Shown here one piece after another: positions 36,901-43,216 of a DNA stretch of 49,639 nucleotides; the first letter of the stretch is position 1, and each line of letters opens with the position of its first letter. Location of the stretch: positions 1 through 49,639 of the forward strand of contig JAUSNQ010000107.1 in assembly GCA_030655595.1 (NCBI GenBank), given 5' to 3'. Source of the DNA: Paludibacter sp. (lineage in GTDB: Bacteria > Bacteroidota > Bacteroidia > Bacteroidales > Paludibacteraceae). Under the pieces are notes generated by a model that worked only from the letters and a program-made list of their open reading frames with translations, had not been told where the DNA came from and searched no databases. A program made the position numbers and the translations under genes.

Positions 36901-37072
36901 TGAAAATTATGCACAGGTTCAGCTAATAAATTTCACGGGACAAATATATCAATCAGCTCAAGTGTCAAAAGACTCTGAAACACAAATTGATATATCGGGA
37001 TTACCGAAAGGAGCTTACCTGATTCGATTAAAACACGAAAAAGGCGAAGAAGTGATGAAAATTCTTATTTAA
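33917..37072 (+). CDS. Large T9SS-exported protein with glycosidase-like domain
   Basis: This 1051-residue protein has a signal peptide (about 1-22). An N-terminal beta-sandwich follows (about 24-170), then an immunoglobulin-like domain of the SPD-2/Hydin kind (about 175-275, with KPKTAGSHTATLTIKSGSS). A beta-rich region covers about 280-520. A probable TIM-barrel-like domain spans about 520-860 (VWQCGEEPELSGL, ICMDHYGIGAS, RMWIWSQLAFDSW, GAKGLLWFVMKKG), then a fibronectin type III-like domain (about 880-970) and a T9SS sorting domain (PKGAYLIRLKHEKGEE). The Glu in CGEEPE near residue 580 could be a catalytic acid, but I do not recognise a CAZy family. It closes unit C, 20 bp after the esterase. 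Confidence 0.75.
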   Translation: MHYKKLFATIICIFSLISLHSADTVLLFEDFVKANTLTSTAKIPDVNTVTSTPGWIGVEICGTNGSEYVRIGSNSVQGSLSTPALDLTGIIRLTFKIQRAQNLNDLDQFEVHLDNVPIARLTIDKTFQQETIYILNGKSSSRISFAAIQASYNKAFIDDIKIERCDPFTLPIVDALPGSRYYFGSAKVNNTKSKSFEVKGVNLQSNDMTFTLSGTDAEHFIAPEAITPTSGGISQNVYVRYKPKTAGSHTATLTIKSGSSNIKTCILTGDAVTGDEVVVESMTFHGKKLGIYNNKLSDILEDGGTVFLILKNNGNQSVEIAKNQIMLQQSGNLTALPTLENSSRNVGWSRMWPQNPENNNGILNTGERMALTINFAGKNPVFRDGSMMVGGIQLTPEIFVNFPEEQLITPELRIGSIVPGRDWRSMTVYLRNTSKKNIFLTQLYINGALRSDVQIIGDKIVPGGVGIMKVGFDREMKAEQNLDIVIKGTISGSEISVGYPLRMMTEAWIPIGTWESNLAEQDNATILEMRNLLIDVYWKAPFSDLQRSLYDRFHIATSASVNLPNRAVNQQENPSFCVWQCGEEPELSGLRGLDVLNTTYIHTVEKKHPTYLNLCENRRFSNFAHINEIICMDHYGIGASTNFTSGWDPDNSSVNGLHAVMDLCDQLKDNSEPQRMWIWSQLAFDSWTARPFGNYWQAWAEIGSGAKGLLWFVMKKGYTSSNSSLVAAAKRFTQEFSSVRGLCTYSETMKQTDTYACGSGTSAVSFSVKTPLQVLSPVPVSNKANRKLLAKALVNEEAVLLIILNNNMTSSTAISTQSGSVEITIPDWIPIEDIWEVSPTGKKAISNYTINERTLTFNVSIGSDWPVLTYVIGKTDTTVPETPEAPVIVDNGGNSIILSWKDVFDNYGVRGYKVFYNDSQIANVDVPYFEIANINDYTGDLKKFSIRAYDANGNHSVMSPYAIINNTTTINELQESSSINVIVNREKQMILISNVENYAQVQLINFTGQIYQSAQVSKDSETQIDISGLPKGAYLIRLKHEKGEEVMKILI

Positions 37073-37098
37073 AAAGCATTAAAATATAAATACACATG

Positions 37099-37150
37099 GG
37101 ATTTTTCATAAGTTTTTTTACTTTTGTCTGAAAAAACTTATGAAAAATCC
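37099..37150. repeat. Perfect 20-bp inverted repeat enclosing a -7 box and overlapping a start codon
   Basis: The left arm (37099-37118) and right arm (37131-37150) are exact reverse complements; the right arm reads AAAAAACTTATGAAAAATCC and contains the symporter ATG at 37140. The 12-nt loop holds TACTTTTG (37119-37126), a perfect TAnnTTTG box. It could be a DNA operator around the promoter, or an RNA hairpin that hides the start if transcription begins upstream. No T-run follows the right arm on the plus strand. Confidence 0.85.
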
Positions 37151-38408
37151 ATTCCGCACCATTCCCCTCTACATCAAAATCCTCCTCGCCATGGTTCTCG
37201 GCGTAGGAATAGGTTATATTTTTCTTTGGCTGGGCATGGAACAGGTTGTGAATGACTGGCTCAAACCCTGGGGGACAATCTTCATCCGTTTGTTGAAATT
37301 GATTGCCATCCCGTTGGTTTTCATCTCATTGATCAAGGGCATCAGTCAGATGAAGGATTTTGCAAAACTTTCGCGACTGGGCATTCGAACATTGACGACT
37401 TACATCATCACGACTACTGTGGCTGTCGGTATCGGTATCGGTATGGTCAGCCTGATTCAACCCGGAAAAATTTTTCCTCAGGAAAAAGCGACTGAATACC
37501 AGGATAAATTTGCTGAAAAAATTGCTAGCGGAGTTGAGAATGTCGAAAAAATCAAAGAAACCGGACCGCTCAGTTTCATCGTGGATATGGTACCCGAAAA
37601 TTTACTGGAAGCTGGAAGTGATAATTCAGCGATGTTGCAGGTTATTTTTATTGCCATCCTGATTGGCATTGCCATCGTTATTTTGGGAGAAAAAACATCC
37701 AATGTGCTCTTTCCCATTATAGAAGCATCCAATTCGGTAATTCTGAAAATCATTGATTTTATCATGGATTTTGCACCAGTCGGCGTACTTGCGCTGATGG
37801 CAAGTATGATTGTCGATTTTTCAGGTGATGGGGAAATGTTTGCTTCGCTTGGCTTGTACGCCCTGACAGTCATCCTCACGCTATTTTTAATATCTTTCAT
37901 ACTTTATCCTGTGTTGATAAAACTGCTTGTTAAATATAAAATCAAAGATTTCATCAAAGGGGTATTTCCAATTCAACTGCTTGCCTTTTCAACCAGCTCC
38001 AGTGCTGCTACCCTACCCTTCACCATGGAACATAGCCAAAAGGAATTAGGCGTTTCCGAAGAGATTGCTTCATTCGTATTTCCTGTCGGCACCACCATCA
38101 ACATGGATGGTACCAGTGCTTATCAGGCAGTGGCCATCTTGTTTATCGCTCAGATTTTCGGGATGGATCTTTCTTTAGCACAGATGCTGAGTGTAGTTTT
38201 GCTAACCGTACTTGCTTCTATCGGAACTCCCGGAGTACCGGGTGCAAGCGTGGTTATGACTGTCATGGTGCTGACTTCCGTGGGCATTCCCGTTGAAGGT
38301 TTGGTGTTAATTCTGGGCATCGACCGACCGTTAGATATGTTGCGTACCGTTGTTAACGTGACAGGTGATGTGTTCGTCGCAAAGTTGATGGATAAACAAA
38401 CGAAATGA
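37140..38408 (+). CDS. Dicarboxylate/amino-acid:cation symporter (DAACS/SLC1 family)
   Basis: This 422-residue inner-membrane transporter has the SLC1-family fold. Recognisable elements are the serine-rich hairpin STSSSAATLPFTME, the NMDGTSAY motif of transmembrane segment 7, the second hairpin GTPGVPGAS, and the C-terminal GIDRPLDMLRTVVNVTGD with the substrate-binding Asp/Arg region. Members co-transport glutamate, aspartate or C4-dicarboxylates with sodium or protons. The hairpin 2 and TM8 sequence looks closer to glutamate/aspartate (GltP/GltT-like) carriers than to DctA, but the substrate is not certain. It starts inside a perfect inverted repeat and is not part of the glycan locus. Confidence 0.92.
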   Translation: MKNPFRTIPLYIKILLAMVLGVGIGYIFLWLGMEQVVNDWLKPWGTIFIRLLKLIAIPLVFISLIKGISQMKDFAKLSRLGIRTLTTYIITTTVAVGIGIGMVSLIQPGKIFPQEKATEYQDKFAEKIASGVENVEKIKETGPLSFIVDMVPENLLEAGSDNSAMLQVIFIAILIGIAIVILGEKTSNVLFPIIEASNSVILKIIDFIMDFAPVGVLALMASMIVDFSGDGEMFASLGLYALTVILTLFLISFILYPVLIKLLVKYKIKDFIKGVFPIQLLAFSTSSSAATLPFTMEHSQKELGVSEEIASFVFPVGTTINMDGTSAYQAVAILFIAQIFGMDLSLAQMLSVVLLTVLASIGTPGVPGASVVMTVMVLTSVGIPVEGLVLILGIDRPLDMLRTVVNVTGDVFVAKLMDKQTK

Positions 38409-38420
38409 ATTAAAAAACTA

Positions 38421-38463
38421 TTAAAGAAATAATTCTCTAATAATTACGGAAATATTTCTTTAA
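38421..38463. repeat. Perfect 11-bp inverted repeat upstream of the hydrogenase gene
   Basis: TTAAAGAAATA (38421-38431) and TATTTCTTTAA (38453-38463) are exact reverse complements with a 21-nt spacer. The second arm ends 15 bp before the hydrogenase -7 box, a position suited to an upstream regulator site. It could also act as a weak terminator for the symporter. Confidence 0.6.
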
Positions 38464-38478
38464 TTGAAAATATTGTCG

Positions 38479-38486
38479 TATTTTTG
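38479..38486 (+). promoter_or_regulatory. -7 box of the hydrogenase gene
   Basis: TATTTTTG matches TAnnTTTG and lies 38 bp upstream of the ATG at 38525. No convincing -33 TTTG was seen. Confidence 0.55.
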
Positions 38487-38524
38487 CCGCTTCAAAATCA
38501 AGGTAAGGTAAAAAAGAAAAAACG

Positions 38525-39952
38525 ATGGCGTTTGTTAACAACACAATGATTATCCGCCGTGAGCTCATGGCGAAATTAATTGCTCTTTACAAAGCAGACC
38601 GGTTAATTGAAGATATTGACAGAATACCGGTTGAAATGAAACCTAAAAACACTAAGGCCAGAGGCAGATGTTGCATTTACAAAGAAAGAGCAATCCTGAA
38701 ATACAAGATGTTGCCGATTCTGGGCTATGCCATTCACGAGGAAGATGACGAACTCACACCACTTTCAGCGTATGCAAAAGATGCATTGGAACGCAAAGAA
38801 ACCAAGAAAACCATCCTGACGGTTGTTGATGAATCCTGCACGGCTTGTGTAAAAACCAATTATGTAGTTACAAACCTTTGTAAAGGCTGCGTGGGTCGTT
38901 CCTGCTACATGAACTGTCCGAAGGATGCAATTACATTTATGGAAAACGGACAAGCCCATATAGACCATGTAAAATGTATCAATTGCGGTATTTGTAAAAG
39001 TGCCTGTCCTTATCACTCCATTGTATTTATTCCGGTTCCATGCGAAGAGGCATGTCCTGTAAAAGCCATCCAAAAGGATGAAAATGGGATTGAATATATT
39101 GATGAAGATAAGTGCATTTACTGCGGAAAATGTGTGAATGCCTGTCCGTTTGGTTCTATTTACGAAGTATCGCAATTGTTTGATGTACTTTCTTCCATAA
39201 AAAGTGGCAAACAGGTTGTTGCCATCATGGCACCGTCGATTATGTCGCAGTTCGACCATTCAATCCATGCGATCAAAGCAGCTATTGAGAAAATCGGCTT
39301 CACAGAAGCTATCGAAGTAGCTTATGGAGCAATGGAAACCACCAAAAGAGAAGGTCAAGAGCTACAGGATAAATTAGAATCGGGACAGCAATTCATGACA
39401 ACTTCATGTTGTACGAGCTACGTTGAACTAGTCAACAAGCACGTCCCCGAAATGAAACCTTTCCTTTCACACACGGCTTCGCCCATGTATTATACCGTCG
39501 AAATAGCAAAAGCCAGATATCCGGAAGCAAAAATCGTATTCGTTGGACCTTGTGTCAGCAAACGCAAAGAAGTGATGGATCATCCGGATATTGACTACAC
39601 ACTAACTTATGAAGAAATTGACTGTCTGTTAACCGGACTTGGAATTGAAATTGAGACGGTATCATCCGAGCAGGATACGGCACCACTTGCAGGAAGAGGA
39701 TTTGCCCGTGCCGGCGGTGTGATCGCTGCTGTTCAACAGATGTACCCAAATGTAGCAGTCAAACCGGTTCAGTTATCCGACTTACACAAAAAAAATGTGG
39801 CACTATTACGTGCATACGCAAAAGGTAAAGCTCCGGGCAATTTCATTGAAGTAATGGCTTGTGAAGGGGGTTGTATTTCCGGGCCGTGCGGGAAAATTGA
39901 TTATGCGAAAGCGGCTAGGATATTTAAGAAACAGATGGGGGAAGTGGTGTGA
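38525..39952 (+). CDS. Monomeric [FeFe]-hydrogenase-like iron-sulfur protein
   Basis: This 475-residue soluble protein has a Cys-rich N-terminal segment (CTACVKTNYVVTNLCKGC), two 4Fe-4S ferredoxin motifs (CINCGICKSACP and CIYCGKCVNACPFGS) and a C-terminal H-cluster domain. The H-cluster motifs are TSCCTSY (Cys295 and Cys296), GPCVSKRKE (Cys343) and EVMACEGGCISGPC (Cys446 and Cys450). The four ligand cysteines and the proton-transfer Cys are retained. The classical TSCCPxW and MPCxxK motifs are altered (Pro to Thr, Met to Gly), as in non-prototypical (group B-like) enzymes. It would exchange electrons between ferredoxin and H2, or serve as a sensor. HydEFG maturases are not in the window. Its 3' end overlaps the convergent Nudix gene by 29 bp. 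Confidence 0.87.
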   Translation: MAFVNNTMIIRRELMAKLIALYKADRLIEDIDRIPVEMKPKNTKARGRCCIYKERAILKYKMLPILGYAIHEEDDELTPLSAYAKDALERKETKKTILTVVDESCTACVKTNYVVTNLCKGCVGRSCYMNCPKDAITFMENGQAHIDHVKCINCGICKSACPYHSIVFIPVPCEEACPVKAIQKDENGIEYIDEDKCIYCGKCVNACPFGSIYEVSQLFDVLSSIKSGKQVVAIMAPSIMSQFDHSIHAIKAAIEKIGFTEAIEVAYGAMETTKREGQELQDKLESGQQFMTTSCCTSYVELVNKHVPEMKPFLSHTASPMYYTVEIAKARYPEAKIVFVGPCVSKRKEVMDHPDIDYTLTYEEIDCLLTGLGIEIETVSSEQDTAPLAGRGFARAGGVIAAVQQMYPNVAVKPVQLSDLHKKNVALLRAYAKGKAPGNFIEVMACEGGCISGPCGKIDYAKAARIFKKQMGEVV

Positions 39953-41084
39953 AACCTCCAACCTCATCCCTCAACTGACACTCACACTCGCACCGGCCTG
40001 CTTCAATGAGTCCGCTACGTTTGAGTAACTCATATTCTTTCAGAAAATTTTCGGTGAAAATTCCGGATTCGAGTTCTGTATTGATTTGCTGGATAGTCCA
40101 CCATTTCACCTGACAACTCGCATCTGCATTTATGACGCTATCTGAAAGTCTGCACGAAATAAAGAGATGCACATATTGGTATTCACAGCTGTTTTCAATC
40201 CGGTAATTGGCTAAAAAAACCGGGTTGATATCGGAGATGCCATATTTTTCAGCAGTTGTTCTACTGATACATTCGGTTATACTTTCATGCAACCTGACAT
40301 GGTTACTTAAGGAATTATCCCACCTGTCGGGATTGATATCTTTACAGGAATTTCTCTTCAGGAAAATCCGGTTACCTTCGATTAAGATTACCCTGACGAC
40401 AGGATGCATGTACTTTTTTTGATCGTTGCTGATGCTGGTGTGGTAATTAATGGAACCTATTTCCTGACCGTATTCATTGACTATAGGGAGCCATTCTTCT
40501 TTTAAAAGCCTTCCTCTGATAGCAAAAACACGGATAGTTTCGTAAATACCAAGTAAAATAATTAGTGTTGTATATGCCTGATAGACAAATGTAAGAGCTG
40601 ATTCTGTGTTCTGAATTACCAACAAATACACCAACACGTACGACAAAGAAAAAACGGCAAAGATGACAGCAAAAATATTGGTAGTTCTAATGAGCTCATT
40701 CAGGTTATTTTCCATCGACATCTTTTTATTCGAAATAGAAACAACCAATCTGAAAATTATATTTCTGAAAACCAACAAAAAAACCATGCATGTTAACGCA
40801 ACTAATTCACCAATGATCAGATTATAAGGAGTTGGGATTTCTTTGGAGGAGATATAGGTAACTATCAACCCAATAAAAAAATACACGAAAACAGATACTA
40901 AATACCATTTAAAAATGGATTTATAGCCAACCAAAACATAACCAACCAACAATATTGTTAGTGGTAATGATATCATCCACGCCCGCTCAACCCCGTAAAA
41001 ATCTTCTGCAACCAAAAAAGCCACAATAGGCAAGATATGGAGGATGGGATTAAAAAACGACTCATTAATAAACTTCTTCAACAT
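39924..41084 (-). CDS. Membrane protein with C-terminal degenerate Nudix domain
   Basis: The 386-residue protein has about six transmembrane helices in residues 10-205 (for example YLVSVFVYFFIGLIVTY and TLIILLGIYETIRVF) and a cytoplasmic domain of about 145 residues resembling Nudix proteins (VVRVILIEGNRIFLKR, then SNHVRLHESITECISRTTAEKYGIS). The canonical Nudix box GX5EX7REUXEEXGU is poorly kept: the leading Gly is Asn/Ser, and REUXEE reads RTTAEK. Hydrolase activity is therefore doubtful, and a nucleotide-sensing or regulatory role is possible. The C-terminus (RCECECQLRDEVGG) is encoded by the antisense of the hydrogenase 3' end. It begins right after the ribE terminator. Confidence 0.8.
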   Translation of the reverse strand: MLKKFINESFFNPILHILPIVAFLVAEDFYGVERAWMISLPLTILLVGYVLVGYKSIFKWYLVSVFVYFFIGLIVTYISSKEIPTPYNLIIGELVALTCMVFLLVFRNIIFRLVVSISNKKMSMENNLNELIRTTNIFAVIFAVFSLSYVLVYLLVIQNTESALTFVYQAYTTLIILLGIYETIRVFAIRGRLLKEEWLPIVNEYGQEIGSINYHTSISNDQKKYMHPVVRVILIEGNRIFLKRNSCKDINPDRWDNSLSNHVRLHESITECISRTTAEKYGISDINPVFLANYRIENSCEYQYVHLFISCRLSDSVINADASCQVKWWTIQQINTELESGIFTENFLKEYELLKRSGLIEAGRCECECQLRDEVGGFTPLPPSVS

Positions 41085-41089
41085 CTTTT

Positions 41090-41134
41090 AAAAAAATCAA
41101 TGTGTATTGCTTCATTATTAACAACACACATTGA
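41090..41134 (-). terminator. Rho-independent terminator after riboflavin synthase
   Basis: On the minus strand TCAATGTGT pairs with ACACATTGA across a 20-nt loop, followed by a run of seven T. It ends 5 bp before the ATG of the membrane-Nudix gene, so that gene needs read-through or its own promoter within the hairpin region; no good -7 box was found. Confidence 0.78.
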
Positions 41135-41186
41135 AATAAGTTTGAAATATTGTGATATTTCTTTTTAAGCAAGATTTTGCTTCTTT

Positions 41187-41786
41187 TTAAAATGACATCA
41201 TCCGACTGACATATTTTCCAATAATATCAAATTCGATGTTCACCACCGTGCCCTTTTGTATCTGATGGAAATTGGTATAATCGTAGGTATATGGAATGAT
41301 GGCAACCTGAAAAGTATTATCTGTTGGATTGCATACTGTCAGACTTACACCGTTAACGGTAACTGAGCCTTTATCAACAGTCATATAGCCTCTTTTAGCC
41401 ATTTCTTTGTCGAATTTGTATTCAAAGGTATAATACCAACTTCCGTCGGCTTCTTTGACTTCAGTGCAGATAGCTGTCTGGTCAACATGACCTTGTACAA
41501 TGTGTCCGTCCAACCTACCGTTCATTAGCATGCTGCGCTCTAAGTTCACCTTGCTGCCAATTTCAAGTTGACCGAGATTGGTACGGTCTAAGGTTTCTTT
41601 GATGGCTGTTACCGTATAGGTTTTATCCGTTTTCTCCACCACGGTGAGACAAACGCCGTTGTGTGCCACGCTTTGGTCAATTTTCAACGCATCGACAAAA
41701 GTACATTCCATCGTGATGTGCAGGTTTTCCTGCTCTTTGCGCAAAGATATTACTTTGGCGGCTTCTTCTATGATTCCTGAAAACAT
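41187..41786 (-). CDS. ribE: Riboflavin synthase, alpha subunit
   Basis: This 199-residue protein has two lumazine-binding repeats (about 1-97 and 98-199). It starts MFSGIIEEAAKV, as typical for the family, and repeats DGHIVQGHVDQ and VNGVSLTV. It dismutates two 6,7-dimethyl-8-ribityllumazine molecules to riboflavin and the pyrimidine precursor. The length is normal. It is separated from threonine synthase by 18 bp that include part of a heptad repeat. No riboswitch is visible. The symbol ribE (also called ribC) is used in the alpha-subunit sense. Confidence 0.96.
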   Translation of the reverse strand: MFSGIIEEAAKVISLRKEQENLHITMECTFVDALKIDQSVAHNGVCLTVVEKTDKTYTVTAIKETLDRTNLGQLEIGSKVNLERSMLMNGRLDGHIVQGHVDQTAICTEVKEADGSWYYTFEYKFDKEMAKRGYMTVDKGSVTVNGVSLTVCNPTDNTFQVAIIPYTYDYTNFHQIQKGTVVNIEFDIIGKYVSRMMSF

Positions 41787-41791
41787 GTGAA

Positions 41792-41822
41792 TAGTGGTTT
41801 GTGGTTAGTGGTTAGTGGTTAA
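41792..41822. repeat. TTAGTGG heptad repeat, copy 1, entering the thrC 3' end
   Basis: Four adjacent heptads of the type GTGGTTA (one with TTT) lie between ribE and thrC. The minus-strand reading of the last two encodes the terminal Thr-Thr-Asn-His and the TAA stop of threonine synthase. Related arrays are at 43131-43215 and 48781-48840. Confidence 0.85.
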
Positions 41823-43124
41823 TAAATATGATTTGAATGATTCAAAATCCTTTGACATGGATTCGGATTGTTTTTCGCCTTTCGTGAATTCTTGTAACTT
41901 TTCAGGGATATCGATTTTTTCTCCGATGATGTTTTGGACTGTATCTAAGAACTTCGCAGGATGGGCTGTTTCGAGGAACACGCCAGTTTCTCCGGCTTGT
42001 AATCCATCTTTCAATGCCTGATAACCACAAGCTCCGTGGGGATCAAGCAAATAGCCGGTTTCTATTTTGCAGGTTTTTAAAGTTTCCGATATTTGATTGT
42101 CGGTATATCTGAAACCGCTGACTTCTGCTGCAATGTCCTCGTGTGAATGTCCATACAAGTCAAGTATACGGGCAAAATTACTCGGATCGCCTACGTCCAT
42201 GGCATTGGCCAATGTAGCAACGGATGGTCTTGGATTGTACTTGCCTGTTTTGAGATATTCCAGAAAAATATCATTTGTGTTGTTCGCAGCAATGAAGCGT
42301 TTTATCGGCAAGCCCATTCTCTTCGCAATCAAACCGGCAGTGATGTTTCCAAAATTCCCGCTCGGTACACAAACAACCATATTCTTGGCTGCTTCGTCCG
42401 AAATCTTTTTCAATTGGGCATAAGCATAAAAATAATAAAATGCCTGCGGAACGAAACGGGCAACATTGATGGAATTCGCCGAAGTCAGCCTCATCTTTGC
42501 GTTCAAATCCGGATCCATGAAGGCTGATTTCACAAGCGCCTGACAGTCGTCGAAGGTTCCGTCAACTTCTATCGCCGTGATATTTTGTCCAAGCGTAGTA
42601 AACTGGCACTCCTGAATCGGACTTACCAAACCTTTGGGATACAGCACATACACATGAATGCCTTCCACGCCTAAAAAGCCATTAGCTACGGCACTACCTG
42701 TATCTCCGGAAGTCGCAACGAGTACGTTCACCTGACTCTTGCTATCTTCATTACGCTGTATGAAGTAACTCAACATGCGCGACATAAACCGGGCACCCAC
42801 ATCTTTAAAAGCGAGGGTCGGACCGTGAAACAGTTCCAAGCTGTAGATATCATCCTTGACTTTCACCAAAGGCACATCGAAACTCAGGGTGTCGTTTACA
42901 ATCATTCGGAGCACATTGGCATGCACATCTGCTCCGAAGAGCATGTAAGCCACCGAATATGCCATGTCCTGAAACGACATCTTGTCAATATTCTGAAAGA
43001 ATTTTTCTGGTAACACAGGAATTTCATTGGGCATAAAAAGCCCTTTATCCTCTGCCAATCCTTTGATTACTACATCACTCAGGCTAACTCCTGATACTTT
43101 TTTATTGGTACTGTAATAAAGCAT
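41805..43124 (-). CDS. thrC: Threonine synthase
   Basis: This 439-residue PLP enzyme converts O-phosphohomoserine to threonine. The N-terminal MLYYSTNKKVSGVSLSDVV, the PLP-lysine block HGPTLAFKDVGARF (Lys107), the phosphate-binding ATSGDTGSAV and the SANSINVARFVPQ block are characteristic. The last four residues and the stop are encoded by the heptad repeat element, so the natural C-terminus may have been replaced or extended. In Bacteroidales the gene is usually close to other threonine genes; here a DNA methyltransferase separates it from the proposed homoserine kinase. Confidence 0.97.
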   Translation of the reverse strand: MLYYSTNKKVSGVSLSDVVIKGLAEDKGLFMPNEIPVLPEKFFQNIDKMSFQDMAYSVAYMLFGADVHANVLRMIVNDTLSFDVPLVKVKDDIYSLELFHGPTLAFKDVGARFMSRMLSYFIQRNEDSKSQVNVLVATSGDTGSAVANGFLGVEGIHVYVLYPKGLVSPIQECQFTTLGQNITAIEVDGTFDDCQALVKSAFMDPDLNAKMRLTSANSINVARFVPQAFYYFYAYAQLKKISDEAAKNMVVCVPSGNFGNITAGLIAKRMGLPIKRFIAANNTNDIFLEYLKTGKYNPRPSVATLANAMDVGDPSNFARILDLYGHSHEDIAAEVSGFRYTDNQISETLKTCKIETGYLLDPHGACGYQALKDGLQAGETGVFLETAHPAKFLDTVQNIIGEKIDIPEKLQEFTKGEKQSESMSKDFESFKSYLLTTNH

Positions 43125-43130
43125 ATTTCT

Positions 43131-43215
43131 TTAGTGGTTAATGGTTAGTGGTCAGTGGTTAATTGATTAGTGGCCTGAAAAACTAACCACTATAAACTGA
43201 CCACTAAGCACTAAA
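43131..43215. repeat. TTAGTGG heptad repeat, copy 2, inverted
   Basis: The left half carries TTAGTGG-type heptads in plus orientation and the right half carries CCACTAA-type heptads. The longest perfect pairing is TTAGTGGTCAG (43145-43155) with CTGACCACTAA (43197-43207). It fills the whole spacer between thrC and the methyltransferase, so a transcript can fold into a long hairpin. Confidence 0.85.
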
Positions 43216-43216
43216 T

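Noticed and set aside
38765..39259. 164-residue minus-strand frame over the hydrogenase gene
   Set aside because: It mirrors the ferredoxin-coding region and has no homology features or upstream promoter.
43131..43215. Repeat array considered as a CRISPR remnant
   Set aside because: Heptads are contiguous or inverted with no unique spacers of regular length, and no cas genes are near.
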